The notes: a model not told the origin generated them from the sequence alone. Counted from the stretch's first letter, positions 52,351-63,325 are shown. The stretch is 64,000 nucleotides of DNA from Gemmatimonas groenlandica (GCF_013004105.1 NZ_CP053085.1:4712001-4776000), one strand, 5' to 3'. A program made the numbers and translations.

Positions 52351-55300
52351 CTAGCGCGCCCCTTCCAGCGGCGTCGCCAGCAACCCATCCAACCGCGTGG
52401 TCCAGCCATCGCGGATGCGCGAGACATGCTCGGCGGTGCCGCGCGGCTTCACCTTGCGCCACCGCGGCAGTTGCTGCTCCCATCCATCCAGCAGCCAGCG
52501 CGCCCGCGCACTATTCGTCCGCTGCTGATGCAGCTGCAGCAGTCGCGACAACAGTTCGGTGTCATCCTGATCGAGATCCGCCAAGAGCACCATCTCGTGA
52601 TTCAAACGGCTCGCGAACGTGTCGGCTTCGTCGAAGACATAAGCCACCCCGTTCGACATCCCCGCGCCGAAGTTGCGGCCGGCGCGACCGAGTACGGCGA
52701 CCACGCCACCCGTCATGTACTCGCAGGCATGGTTGCCCACGCCCTCCACCACCGCGCACGCACCGGAATTCCGCACCGCGAACCGGTCACCCGCCTGACC
52801 GGCGGCACAGAGCACCCCGTCGGTAGCGCCGTACAGCACCGTGTTGCCGATGATCATGTTCAGGTGACTCGCCCCGCGATAGCGCGCATCGCGGAACGGA
52901 CGCACACTGATCTCGGCGCCGTTCAGACTCTTGCCCACGTAGTCGTTCGCCTCCCCTTCGAGCGACAGGCGCATGCCGCGTAGCGCGAAGGCGCCGAAGC
53001 TCTGCCCCGCGCTGCCGCGGAACTCGGCGTGCAACGTACCGTCGGGCAGCCCAGCATCACCGAAGCGCTCGGCCAACGCGCCGGCCACGCGTCCGCCCAC
53101 CGTGAGGTGGTGATTGCGAATCACATAGGAGCCGTGGAACTCCGCACCGGTGGCGATCGTGGACGCCGCATCGAGCAGAATCTGGGCATCGAGCGAGTCG
53201 TTGCCGTGCCGCTCGTTACGCACCAGCGTGCGTCGGCGGGCTTCGTCCTTCCGGCGCGGCGGTGACAACACCATCGACAAATCGAGCATCGCCGATCGCG
53301 GCATTTCCGGTCGTTCCGCGCGTTGCAGCAACTCCACCTGACCGATGATGTCGTCGAGCGATCGCGCGCCGAGGAACGCAAGCTCGGTGCGTACGTCCTC
53401 CGCCATGCGCGAGAAGAAGCCGATCACCTGCTCCGGCGTGCCGCGGAACTTCGCGCGCAGGTCTTCGCGCTGCGTCGCGATGCCGGTGGGGCACGTATTC
53501 AGGTGGCACTGACGCGCCATGTCGCACCCCATCGCCACCAGAGGCGCCGTGCCGAAGCCGTACGACTCGGCGCCAAGCAGCGCGGCAATGATCACGTCGC
53601 GCCCGGTGCGCAGGCCGCCGTCCACGCGCACTTCCACCCGATGACGCAGCCCGTTCTCGATCAGCACCTGCTGCGCTTCAGCCAGCCCCAGCTCCCACGG
53701 CGCGCCCGCATGCTTGATGCTCGACAACGGTGACGCGCCGGTACCACCCGAGTGTCCGGCAATGAGCACGTAGTCAGCGAACGCCTTCGCGACACCCGCC
53801 GCCACCGTGCCCACGCCTGACGACGCGACCAGCTTCACTCCCACGCGCGCCCGTGGATTCACCGTCTTTAGATCGTGTACCAGCTGCGCGAGATCTTCAA
53901 TCGAGTAGATGTCATGGTGCGGTGGAGGCGAGATCAGCGTGACGCCGGGTGTGGAATGGCGCAGCCGCGCGATGAGATCGGTCACCTTGAAGCCCGGTAG
54001 CTGCCCGCCTTCGCCCGGCTTCGCGCCCTGCACGATCTTGATCTCGATCTCTTCGGCGCGCACCAGGTACTCGGTGGTCACGCCGAAGCGCGCCGACGCC
54101 ACCTGCTTGATACGGCTGTCCGCGCGTTCGCTCGCCGGACGCATATACAGCACCGGATCCTCGCCGCCCTCGCCAGAGTTCGAGCGCGCCTGCATCCGGT
54201 TCATGGCGATCGAGATCGTTTCGTGCGCCTCCGGCGACAGGGAGCCCAGCGACATCGCCGACGAGATGAACCGCGCGCGAATGGCTTCCATCGGCTCCAC
54301 GTCGTCAATCGAGATGGGCGTCACGTGGCGGAGCGCGAGCAGATCGCGCACGGTGGCCGGCATCGTTCCCTGCGCGCGTTCGGCGAACGTACGCCATGCG
54401 TCATCGGCGCTCGTACCAGCGCGCGAAGCCCGTGCGCTGCCAACGGCCTGCTGCAACGCCAACACCGTCTGTGGCGCCCACGCGTGCTGCTCGCCCTCTT
54501 TGCGAAAGCGTACGCGACCGAAGTCCGGCAGCGCCGACGTGGCCAGGTTGTCCGCGCCGTAGGCGCGACGATGACGCAACAGCACATCTTCCGACAGCTC
54601 ACGCATGGTGAGCCCGCCCAACGCCGACGTCGTCCCGGCGAAGCTGCGGTCGATCACGTCAGCGCCAAGGCCGATGGCGTCAAACGTCTGCGCGCCGCAG
54701 TACGACGCGAGTGTGGAGATGCCCATCTTGGCCAACACCTTCAGCAAGCCCTTCTCCACGGCCGCGCGATAGCGCGATTGTGCCAGCGCAGGACCGGGGC
54801 GCTCGGCATCGGCATCCGTGCGCCCGTGTGCTGCCTCGGCAAACAGTGTAGCCACCGTTTCCATGGCCAGCCACGGATGCACCGCTTCGGCGCCATAGCC
54901 CACGAGTGTGGCCACATGGTGCTGCTCCATCGCGTCGCCCGCTTCCACCACGAGTCCCACGCGCGCGCGGAGTCCGGCGCGCACGAGATGCTGTCGTACG
55001 GCACCGACGGCCAGCAGCGCGGGAATCGGCGCCCGCTCGGCGCTCATCTTCCGGTCGCTGATCACCAGCAGTCGCGCCCCTTTGCGCGCGGCGACTTCGG
55101 CCCGACGGCACAGCGTGTCGAGTGCTGCCTCGAGCGCCTCAGGACGCGAATGCCCTTCGTACGTGGCGTCGATCGTGGCACAGGGAAAGCCGGGGAACGA
55201 TCGCAGCGCCGACATTTCTTCCGGCAGCAGCACCGGGTGTTCGATGCGGAGCATCTGCGCGTACGCCGGCTTCTCCACCAACGGTGATCCGCGTCGGCCG

Positions 55301-56964
55301 AGGTGCATGCGCAACGACATCACCATCGACTCGCGCAGCGAATCCATGGGAGGATTCGTGACCTGCGCGAATCGTTGACGGAAATACGAATACAACGGTG
55401 GCGCACTGGGCGAGAGCACCGCCAGTGGCGCGTCGTCGCCCATACTGTACACCACCTCCGCCGCCGTCGTCGCCATCGGTTCGAGCACGAGGCGCAGATC
55501 CTCGTGACTGTATCCGAACGCGAGTTGCGTGGCGCGCAATTGATCGCTGCTGCGCACCAGCGGCTCCGTGCCGTCACTCGTGGGCAGGGTCGACATGGCC
55601 TGTGCAATCCACTTCGCGTACGGCCGTCGCGTGGCCACTTCGCGCTTGGCGGCCAGATTGCGCACGATGCGCTTGCCGGCGGTATCGACGAGAAACACGC
55701 CGCCGGGGCCAAGCTTGCCCGTCTCTACCACGTCGCGCGGATCGAAGTCGACAATGCCCACTTCGGATCCCGCCGATACCATGCCGTCGGCGCGGATCTT
55801 GTACCGGCACGGACGCAGTCCGTTGCGATCGAGTGACACCGCTACCTGAATACCATCGCTGTACGCCAGGGCGGCGGGGCCGTCCCACGGCTCGATGACG
55901 CACTGATGGTACTCGTAGAACGCCTTCACCACCGGCTCCACGTCGGGATACTTCTCCCACGCCTGGGGCACCAGCATCATCGTGGCGTGCACCGGCGAAC
56001 GTCCGGCGCGCACCAGCAGTTCGAGCGCGTTGTCGAGACTGGCCGAGTCACTGCCGCGCGGACGGATCGGATCGCGCACGCGTTCCGCCAGTTCACCGAA
56101 GGCCGGCGCCTCGAGCAGCGAGCCGCGCATCGCCATGCCATTGCGATTGCCCCACAGCGTATTGATTTCGCCGTTGTGCGCGAGCATGCGGAACGGCTGC
56201 GCGAGATCCCAGCGCGGCATCGTGTTCGTGGCGTATCGCTCGTGGAACACGGCGATCGCACTTTCGAACGCGGCGTCACGCAGATCGGGGAAGAAGTCGC
56301 CGAGCTGTCCGCCGGTGAGCAGTCCCTTGTATACCACCGTACGGCACGACATGGAGCAGATGTAGAACGGATCAGTGCCGCGGGCGAGCGCGCGATGCTC
56401 CATCTCACGGCGCGCGAGATACAACTGCCGTTCCCAGGCATCGTCGTCACTGCCGGCCGGTCGGCCGATCAGGACCTGCCGGATCGCCGGCATCGAGTTG
56501 CGGGCCGACGGTCCGAGTACCTCAGGGCGCACGGGCACATCGCGCCAGCCCAGAATCGGCAGCCCATCGGCCAGCAACACGTCGGTGATGAGGGCGATCG
56601 CATCCTGCTGGGCGACCGGCTCGGTCGGGAGGAAGCACATGCCCACGGCGATCGCGGCGTCGGCCGGTAGGTGCACGCCGAGCCGCGAGGCCGCCAGAAT
56701 GAACAGGCGCCGAGGGATCTGCGTCATGACGCCGGCGCCATCGGCCGAGCTGTCAGTCGACGACGCTCCGCGATGCGCAAGCCGGGCGGAGGCCTCGAGC
56801 GCGAGTGTCACCACTTCATGTGTGCGCTCGCCGCTCTGGCGTGCGATGAAGCCCACACCACACGCGTCGCGCGGGCCGTAGGCGGAGCCGGCGTCATCGG
56901 TGAACAGGGTGCCGCTGGCGTTGTGCGCACTCATAAGATCGGGCTTCGCGTGAAGGGTGGACAC
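52351..56964 (-). CDS. gltB: Glutamate synthase, large subunit
   Basis: 1537 residues, typical length. The N-terminal glutamine amidotransferase begins after propeptide at C35 (RDACGVGFIARQSGE), which releases ammonia from glutamine; the FMN/2-oxoglutarate barrel is in the middle (GEGGEDPVLYMRP, KPGEGGQLPGFKVT, AGHSGGTGASPLSSIKHAG), the [3Fe-4S] cysteines in GCDMARQCHLNTCPTGIATQ, and the C-terminal helical GXGXG domain ends the protein. It makes two glutamates from glutamine and 2-oxoglutarate. The small subunit gene gltD is not adjacent, and I see no remnant; electrons may come from ferredoxin or from GltD encoded elsewhere. Confidence 0.95.
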   Translation of the reverse strand: MSTLHAKPDLMSAHNASGTLFTDDAGSAYGPRDACGVGFIARQSGERTHEVVTLALEASARLAHRGASSTDSSADGAGVMTQIPRRLFILAASRLGVHLPADAAIAVGMCFLPTEPVAQQDAIALITDVLLADGLPILGWRDVPVRPEVLGPSARNSMPAIRQVLIGRPAGSDDDAWERQLYLARREMEHRALARGTDPFYICSMSCRTVVYKGLLTGGQLGDFFPDLRDAAFESAIAVFHERYATNTMPRWDLAQPFRMLAHNGEINTLWGNRNGMAMRGSLLEAPAFGELAERVRDPIRPRGSDSASLDNALELLVRAGRSPVHATMMLVPQAWEKYPDVEPVVKAFYEYHQCVIEPWDGPAALAYSDGIQVAVSLDRNGLRPCRYKIRADGMVSAGSEVGIVDFDPRDVVETGKLGPGGVFLVDTAGKRIVRNLAAKREVATRRPYAKWIAQAMSTLPTSDGTEPLVRSSDQLRATQLAFGYSHEDLRLVLEPMATTAAEVVYSMGDDAPLAVLSPSAPPLYSYFRQRFAQVTNPPMDSLRESMVMSLRMHLGRRGSPLVEKPAYAQMLRIEHPVLLPEEMSALRSFPGFPCATIDATYEGHSRPEALEAALDTLCRRAEVAARKGARLLVISDRKMSAERAPIPALLAVGAVRQHLVRAGLRARVGLVVEAGDAMEQHHVATLVGYGAEAVHPWLAMETVATLFAEAAHGRTDADAERPGPALAQSRYRAAVEKGLLKVLAKMGISTLASYCGAQTFDAIGLGADVIDRSFAGTTSALGGLTMRELSEDVLLRHRRAYGADNLATSALPDFGRVRFRKEGEQHAWAPQTVLALQQAVGSARASRAGTSADDAWRTFAERAQGTMPATVRDLLALRHVTPISIDDVEPMEAIRARFISSAMSLGSLSPEAHETISIAMNRMQARSNSGEGGEDPVLYMRPASERADSRIKQVASARFGVTTEYLVRAEEIEIKIVQGAKPGEGGQLPGFKVTDLIARLRHSTPGVTLISPPPHHDIYSIEDLAQLVHDLKTVNPRARVGVKLVASSGVGTVAAGVAKAFADYVLIAGHSGGTGASPLSSIKHAGAPWELGLAEAQQVLIENGLRHRVEVRVDGGLRTGRDVIIAALLGAESYGFGTAPLVAMGCDMARQCHLNTCPTGIATQREDLRAKFRGTPEQVIGFFSRMAEDVRTELAFLGARSLDDIIGQVELLQRAERPEMPRSAMLDLSMVLSPPRRKDEARRRTLVRNERHGNDSLDAQILLDAASTIATGAEFHGSYVIRNHHLTVGGRVAGALAERFGDAGLPDGTLHAEFRGSAGQSFGAFALRGMRLSLEGEANDYVGKSLNGAEISVRPFRDARYRGASHLNMIIGNTVLYGATDGVLCAAGQAGDRFAVRNSGACAVVEGVGNHACEYMTGGVVAVLGRAGRNFGAGMSNGVAYVFDEADTFASRLNHEMVLLADLDQDDTELLSRLLQLHQQRTNSARARWLLDGWEQQLPRWRKVKPRGTAEHVSRIRDGWTTRLDGLLATPLEGAR

Positions 56965-57114
56965 GAAAAGACCGTCTGGTTCGGGGCCTGAAACCTCCCC
57001 ACAGACGATCCGTTGTGAAGCGAGTCGAGACGATTCAAACCGTATTGCCGGTGCCGCTGTCTATCGAACGTGGCGCCGATGCTCCGTCGCCGAATCGCTT
57101 ACCGAGTGCTTGCC

Positions 57115-59607
57115 ATGAGACATCTCACGCTCGCCTTGCGCATGCTGCGCAAGACGCCCTTCGTCACGTCGATCGCCATCGCCTCCTTGGCACTGGGGAT
57201 CGGCGCGAATGCGGCCATTTTTTCGCTCTTTGATCAAATGCTGCTTCGCGCGCTGCCTGTCAATGAACCGGCGCAGCTCGTGAATCTTTCCGCCCCGGGT
57301 CCGAAGCCCGGATCGACGAACTGCGGGCAGGCCGGCGACTGCGAAGAGGTGTTCAGCTACCCGATGTTTCGCGATCTCGAGCAGCGGCAGACGCCCTTCA
57401 GTGGGCTCGCCGCGCACGTTTTGTTCGGGGCGAATCTCTCCATCAAGAATGAAGCGATGACGGGGCAGGGGACGTTCGTCTCCGGCTCCTATTTCGGCGT
57501 GCTGGGCATCGCGCCGGCCATTGGTCGCCTGCTGCAGCCGGCCGACGACGCCGTGATCGGCGCCAATTTCGTTACCGTGCTCAGCCACGAGTTCTGGCAG
57601 GAGCACTACGGCGGAGACCGGGCGATCGTTGGCCAGACGATTCTCGTGAATGGCAAGTCGCTGACCGTGGTCGGCGTAGCACCCGCCGGCTTTCGCGGTA
57701 CGACGCTGGGGGCGCAGCCGGCGCTGTACGCGCCGATCAGCATGCGGGCGGCGATCACCACCTGGCGGCCGGCGTTCGATAATCGCCGCAGCTACTGGGT
57801 GTATGTGTTCGGCCGTCTCAAGCCCGGCGTGTCTCTCGAGCAGGCGAGCTCGCAGCTCAACACCACGTACAAGCCGATTCTCGCCGAGGTCGAGGCGCCG
57901 CTCCAGGAAGGCATGAGCGATGCCACCATGAAGCTGTTCAAGGCCAAGTCGCTACTGCTCACGGCGGGAGAGCGCGGGCAGAGCAGCGTCAACCGCGAAG
58001 CGAAGACGCCGTTGTACATGCTCTTCGCGATCACGATGACCGTCCTCCTGATCGCCTGTGCCAATATCGCGAACCTGTTGCTCGCGCGCGGTGCCACCCG
58101 TGCTACCGAGATGGGTGTGCGGCTCGCCCTGGGGGCCACGCGTCGACAGCTGCTTCTGCAATTGCTCACGGAATCGCTCGTGCTCGCCGTGCTTGGCGGA
58201 TTGGTCAGCTTGCTGGTCGCCGTCTGGACGCTCCGCGCGGTCGGCGCACTCATGCCGCCCGAGGCGCTCGCGACGCTCAACCTCAGGTTGCAGCCGTCGA
58301 TGGTACTCTTCGCGGCCGTGACGGCGATCGGCACCGGGCTGCTTTTCGGTCTCTTTCCCGCATTGCACAGCACGCGCTCGGACCTCATCACGGTCATTCG
58401 CGCCGGTGCCGGACAGATCGCGGGCGGGCGATCGGCGTCCCGCTTCCGCACCATTCTCGTGACGTCGCAGATCGCACTGTCGATGGCGCTCCTCATTTCG
58501 GCCGGCCTCTTTCTCAAGAGCCTCGTCAACGTGAGCAGCGCCGACCTCGGACTGCGCGTCGACAACGTCGCGACGTTCTCCATCACGCCGATGCGCAGTG
58601 GCTACGACAGCACGCGGGCGGCCGTGTTCTACGAACGGGTGGAACAGGAGCTGGCCGCGCTCCCCGGCGCAACCGGGGTGAGCTCGTCGATCGTTCCACT
58701 CCTTGCCGGCGACAACTGGGGCAATGATGTGCGTGTGCAGGGCTTCGCGCACGGCCCGGATGTCGATGCCAATGCGCGTTTCAACGCCATCGGCGCCGCC
58801 TACCTCAAAACGCTTGGCATGCAGCTGTTGGCCGGCCGCGAGTTCTCCGAATCGGATCGGCTCGGCAGTGGCAAGGTCGCGCTGATCAACGAAGCGTTCG
58901 CGAAGAAGTTCAATCTCGGTACGAATCCCATCGGCAAGTTCATGTCGGAGGGCGAAGATTCGCTCGACATGCAGATCGTTGGCCTCGTGAAGGACGCCAA
59001 GTATTCCCAGGTGAAGGATGATGTGCCGCCGGTGTTCTACACCCCGTGGCGCCAGCGCGGATCGGTAAGTGGCCTCTACTTCTACGTGAACAGCGCGACG
59101 CCGCCCGAGCAGTTGCTCAAGAGCATCACTGCGTTGATGAAGCGTCTCGATCCCACCGTTCCGGTGGAGGACCTCAAGTCGATGCCCCAGCAGATTCGCG
59201 AGAATCTGTTCATGGACCGGTTCATCAGCATCATGGCGTCCGCGTTCGCCGTGTTGGCCACCCTGCTGGCGGCGGTGGGGCTCTACGGCGTGCTGGCCTA
59301 CTCCGTGGCACAGCGCACCCGTGAAATTGGCGTGCGCATGGCCCTTGGCGCCGACGCAGGGCGGGTACGCGCCCTGGTCATGCGGCAGGTGGGCACCATG
59401 ACCGTGATCGGCGCCGCCATCGGGATGGCCGCGGCGTTCGCGCTCGGCCGCGCCGCCCAGTCGCAGCTCTACAAGCTCGAAGGACATGATCCCGTGGTGT
59501 TCGCGGCCGCGGTCGTCCTGCTCACCGTCGTCGCCCTCACGGCAGGCTATCTTCCCGCGCGCCGAGCGGCGCAGGTCGATCCTATGCATGCGCTGCGCTT
59601 CGACTGA
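57115..59607 (+). CDS. FtsX/MacB-like ABC transporter permease
   Basis: 830 residues. Two FtsX-type membrane domains with a MacB periplasmic core each: helix 1 at ~15-40 (TSIAIASLALGIGANAAIFSLFD), then QGTFVSGSYFGVLGIAPAIGR typical of the core, three helices from ~300 (FAITMTVLLIACANIANLLLARGATRATEMGVRLALGA), a second unit around 450-800 ending in PARRAAQVDPMHALRFD. This is the full-length ADOP type with two FtsX domains in one chain. It acts with the adaptor and ATPase encoded next. ATG 57115 starts at the family position. Confidence 0.92.
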   Translation: MRHLTLALRMLRKTPFVTSIAIASLALGIGANAAIFSLFDQMLLRALPVNEPAQLVNLSAPGPKPGSTNCGQAGDCEEVFSYPMFRDLEQRQTPFSGLAAHVLFGANLSIKNEAMTGQGTFVSGSYFGVLGIAPAIGRLLQPADDAVIGANFVTVLSHEFWQEHYGGDRAIVGQTILVNGKSLTVVGVAPAGFRGTTLGAQPALYAPISMRAAITTWRPAFDNRRSYWVYVFGRLKPGVSLEQASSQLNTTYKPILAEVEAPLQEGMSDATMKLFKAKSLLLTAGERGQSSVNREAKTPLYMLFAITMTVLLIACANIANLLLARGATRATEMGVRLALGATRRQLLLQLLTESLVLAVLGGLVSLLVAVWTLRAVGALMPPEALATLNLRLQPSMVLFAAVTAIGTGLLFGLFPALHSTRSDLITVIRAGAGQIAGGRSASRFRTILVTSQIALSMALLISAGLFLKSLVNVSSADLGLRVDNVATFSITPMRSGYDSTRAAVFYERVEQELAALPGATGVSSSIVPLLAGDNWGNDVRVQGFAHGPDVDANARFNAIGAAYLKTLGMQLLAGREFSESDRLGSGKVALINEAFAKKFNLGTNPIGKFMSEGEDSLDMQIVGLVKDAKYSQVKDDVPPVFYTPWRQRGSVSGLYFYVNSATPPEQLLKSITALMKRLDPTVPVEDLKSMPQQIRENLFMDRFISIMASAFAVLATLLAAVGLYGVLAYSVAQRTREIGVRMALGADAGRVRALVMRQVGTMTVIGAAIGMAAAFALGRAAQSQLYKLEGHDPVVFAAAVVLLTVVALTAGYLPARRAAQVDPMHALRFD

Positions 59608-59618
59608 GGTCGATTTTC

Positions 59619-60863
59619 ATGGATATCATTCGTACTCCCACGAAGTCGTACAAACGGCAGATCATCATCGGCGCCGCCATCACCGTCGTCGTGCTCGTGA
59701 CGGTGGCCCTCACGCGACTCGATCCGGCGGTACCTACCGTGCAGAGCGCCGCGGTGGTGATCGACACGGTGAAGCAGGGCGACGTGGTGCGTGAAGTGCG
59801 CGGCCCTGGGACGCTCGTGCCCGAACACATCCGTTGGATCACAGCGCAGGCCTCGGCGCGCGTGGAGCGCGTGAACACCGAGTCGGGCAGCGCGGTGAAG
59901 GCTGGCGACCTGTTGCTCGAGCTGTCGAATCCCGACCTGCAGATTCAAACCATGCAGGCCGAGCAACAGGTGCAGCAGGCGCAGATCGACTTGATCAACC
60001 TGCGTACGAATCTGCGGAGCGCGATCCTTACGCAGGAGGGCACGGTAGCCTCCACGCGCACGCAGTACGTGAGCAGCTCGCAGGAAGCGCGCGCGGCCGA
60101 CTCGCTGGTGCGTATGGGCTTGGTGCCAGCGTTCGAGGCCACGAATCGCAAGGCGTCGGCGGAAGAGTTCACCACGCGCGTGCGGGTCGAGCAGGAACGT
60201 TTGTCGCTCATGCGGCAGGCCATCGACTCGCAGATCGCCGTACAGGCATCGCGTGTGGTGCAGTTGCGCGCCATCGCCGACAACCAGCAGGCGCGGCTGC
60301 GATCGCTGCAGGTGCGCGCGCCGGACGCCGGCGTCCTGCAGGAACTCACGCTGCAGCTCGGGCAGTGGGTGCCCGAGGGCACCACACTCGCGAAGGTCGT
60401 GCAACCCGGCCAGCTCAAGGCCGTCCTGCGCATCCCGGAGTCGCAGGCTAAGGACGTGCAACTCGGACAGCGCGCGTCGATCGACACGCGCAACGGACTG
60501 GTGAGCGGCAAGGTGATGCGCAAAGACCCGTCGGCGCAGGGCGGATCGGTGACGATCGATGTCGCGCTCGACGGTGCGCTTCCTTCGGGTGCCGTACCGG
60601 ATCTCAGCGTGGATGGCACGATCGTGATCGACCGCATGGCGAACGTGCGGTACTCAGGGCGCCCGACCTCGAGCGCCGGCTCGGGCACGACGTCGGTGTT
60701 CCGGCTCGACGCCGACGGCTCCATCGCTGTGCGCGTGCCGGTCACGCTCGGGCGCAGCAGTGTGAACACCATCGAGATCCTGAACGGACTCTCGGTGGGC
60801 GACCGCATCATCCTGTCGGACATGAGCAGCTACGCGAATGTGAATCGCGTGCGCATCAAATGA
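59619..60863 (+). CDS. Periplasmic adaptor (HlyD/MacA family)
   Basis: 414 residues. An N-terminal membrane anchor (QIIIGAAITVVVLVTVALT, ~15-33), a biotinyl-lipoyl half (SGSAVKAGDLLLELSNPDLQIQ), a coiled coil (~90-205), the second lipoyl half (RLRSLQVRAPDAGVLQELTLQLGQWVPEG), and beta-barrel and membrane-proximal domains. It would link the permease to the outer membrane. No TolC-type gene is next to it. Stop overlaps a possible ATPase start, ATGA at 60860. Confidence 0.92.
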   Translation: MDIIRTPTKSYKRQIIIGAAITVVVLVTVALTRLDPAVPTVQSAAVVIDTVKQGDVVREVRGPGTLVPEHIRWITAQASARVERVNTESGSAVKAGDLLLELSNPDLQIQTMQAEQQVQQAQIDLINLRTNLRSAILTQEGTVASTRTQYVSSSQEARAADSLVRMGLVPAFEATNRKASAEEFTTRVRVEQERLSLMRQAIDSQIAVQASRVVQLRAIADNQQARLRSLQVRAPDAGVLQELTLQLGQWVPEGTTLAKVVQPGQLKAVLRIPESQAKDVQLGQRASIDTRNGLVSGKVMRKDPSAQGGSVTIDVALDGALPSGAVPDLSVDGTIVIDRMANVRYSGRPTSSAGSGTTSVFRLDADGSIAVRVPVTLGRSSVNTIEILNGLSVGDRIILSDMSSYANVNRVRIK

Positions 60864-60895
60864 ACACCTTCCCACTGCCAGCACCGGAGCCAGCG

Positions 60896-61579
<684 letters not shown>

Positions 61580-61670
61580 GTCACAGCAGGCGGGACCGGG
61601 TAGCGAACGGGGGTGTACGTGAGGTTGGTGGACGTGCCGCAGGCGCGTTATTGTCTTGCCACACATCCTC

Positions 61671-62945
61671 ATGAACAGCGAAACCCCCCGCACGGACGTC
61701 GCCAACGCCGATATCCTCCTCTGGCAGACGGGATATCGCCTCGTGCTCGCGCTTGTCGCCGGCATCATCGCGGTCGGCCTGCGCAGCGCGGGCATTCTCA
61801 CGCTGTCATCGGTTGCCTACGTCACCGTCGGTCCGGATTCGGCCGACCGCGTCCTGGGGCTCGTGGCGGTCACCTACGTCGCGCTAGTGCTGGGCATTCG
61901 GGCGCTGGTGCAGCGTACGCGGGCGGCGGGGCGTACGCTCTCCACGCTCATGGTCGTGGCCGACCTCGTGGTCGTGTTTCTGCTGGTGTTTCTTCTGGCC
62001 GAGCCCAGCGACTACCATCGCGGCTTGCTGCTGGCGCTCTTCTCGCTGCAGCTCACGCACGTGTACTTCGGTCGCGCGCCGGCGTTGCTGCTGCTCGCCG
62101 CGATCGCCGCCGCGTTCCTGCTCATCAACGACATCGCGCAGCGCTACAGCAACGATGTCTCGTGGCCCGAGGCGCTCACCACGCTTGGTTTCTTCTGTCT
62201 GGGTTCGCTGCTGGTCATTCGCGTGCAAAGCAGCCTGCATGCCCGACTGGGCACGCTGGTGGCCATCTTCGAGCGCGCCGAAGAAGGCGACTTCGCCAAC
62301 TCGTATGACGTGGCGGCCGACAAGAGCCCGGACGCCATCACGACCGTGGGACGCGCCTACAACCGGATGCGCACCCAGTTGGCCAGCATCGTGCAAACGG
62401 ACCCACTCTCGGGATGCTACAACCGTCGCGGGTTCGAGCAGCAGTACCGTCGCGAACTGGCGCGCGCCGCCCGTGCACAAACCGACGTGGCGCTCATTGC
62501 CATCGATCTCGATTTCTTCAAGCTGGTGAACGACACGCATGGTCACCTGGTGGGCGATCAAGTGATTGCCGAGACGGGCGAGTTGCTGCGCGCCAACGCA
62601 CGTACCGACGACATCGTGGCGCGTACCGGTGGCGAGGAGTTCATGGTGCTCGCGCCGAACACCTCGGCGGCTGGCGCGCAGCATCTCGCAGTGCGCATCC
62701 TCGAGGCATTCCGTCGTCGCACCTTCGGTGAGCCCAAAGCGAAGGTCACGGTGACCGTGAGCGTGGGCGTGGTGTCGGACACGGTGCCCGACGATTCGAT
62801 TGCCGAAGCCCTTCGCTCCCGCGCCGACGAAGCGCTCTATGCCGCCAAGCGCAGTGGCCGCAATCGCGTCGTGCTCTGGTCACACGGTCTCGACGCCCTA
62901 CGGTTCGGTCAGACCAGCGGCGAGTTCCCGCCGGTCAGCGTATAG
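61671..62945 (+). CDS. Membrane diguanylate cyclase (GGDEF)
   Basis: 424 residues. About six membrane helices (~20-185), a HAMP-like or linker segment (ARLGTLVAIFERAEEGDF), then a GGDEF domain (~240-410). The active site is RTGGEEFMVL (GGEEF, residues 320-324), which makes cyclic di-GMP, and RTDD (311-314) matches the RxxD inhibitory site at the usual distance. DPLSGCYNRRGFEQ and DLDFFKLVNDTHGHLVGDQV are intact, so it is likely active and product-inhibited. ATG 61671 is preferred over TTG 61656. No PAS or EAL. Confidence 0.92.
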   Translation: MNSETPRTDVANADILLWQTGYRLVLALVAGIIAVGLRSAGILTLSSVAYVTVGPDSADRVLGLVAVTYVALVLGIRALVQRTRAAGRTLSTLMVVADLVVVFLLVFLLAEPSDYHRGLLLALFSLQLTHVYFGRAPALLLLAAIAAAFLLINDIAQRYSNDVSWPEALTTLGFFCLGSLLVIRVQSSLHARLGTLVAIFERAEEGDFANSYDVAADKSPDAITTVGRAYNRMRTQLASIVQTDPLSGCYNRRGFEQQYRRELARAARAQTDVALIAIDLDFFKLVNDTHGHLVGDQVIAETGELLRANARTDDIVARTGGEEFMVLAPNTSAAGAQHLAVRILEAFRRRTFGEPKAKVTVTVSVGVVSDTVPDDSIAEALRSRADEALYAAKRSGRNRVVLWSHGLDALRFGQTSGEFPPVSV

Positions 62946-63325
62946 CGAGCGTCGGGGCCCCGCGGCAAAGCTGTTCCGTAGAAAATCAGCGATACACACC
63001 ACCACACCGCGAATTCACGCGAATGGCCGCGAATTAAATCCCCACAACATTTCCTAAAAACAATCGCACGGCGATCCCGAGCGGTGCGCGGAGTCCATCC
63101 GCGTGTATCAGCGCCAATTCGCGGTAAAGCTGTTCCGTTGAGAATCGGCGATACAAACCACCACACCGCGGATTCACGCGAATGGCCGCCAATTAAATCC
63201 CCAGAACATTTCCTAAATTCAATCGCCACGACGATCCCGAGCGGTGCGCGCAGTCCATCCGCGGGTGTCAGCGCCAATTCGCGGTAAAGCTGTTCCGTTC
63301 AGAATGAGTGCGTCCCCCGACCGCC
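62946..63325. other. Non-coding convergent spacer, tandem palindromic array
   Basis: 380 bases between the cyclase stop and the end of the PhzF-like gene, almost wholly filled by the family D tandem repeat. No gene is evident. Confidence 0.75.
62962..63300. repeat. Tandem palindromic array D, two 159-160 bp units
   Basis: Repeat starts are at 62962, 63121 and 63281 (GCGGYAAAGCTGTTCCGT), spacing 159 and 160 bp. Each unit holds ACACCGCGRATTCACGCGAATG then GCCGCGAATTAAATCC (or the CCAATT version), a ~60-base middle with GCGATCCCGAGCGGTGCGCG, and ATCCGCGTGTATCAGCG or close variant then CCAATTCGCGG. Left and right arms are approximate reverse complements, so each can fold. Units are ~90% alike, showing recent duplication. 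Confidence 0.85.

Noticed and set aside
53029-56991. Long plus-strand frames opposite gltB
   Set aside because: Antisense shadows rich in Arg and His; gltB is intact.
57952-59589. 545-codon open frame opposite the MacB-like permease
   Set aside because: Composition is that of an antisense shadow; the plus-strand permease is complete with all motifs.
62962-63300. CRISPR array
   Set aside because: Repeats are contiguous 159-160 bp palindromic units with no spacers or cas genes.
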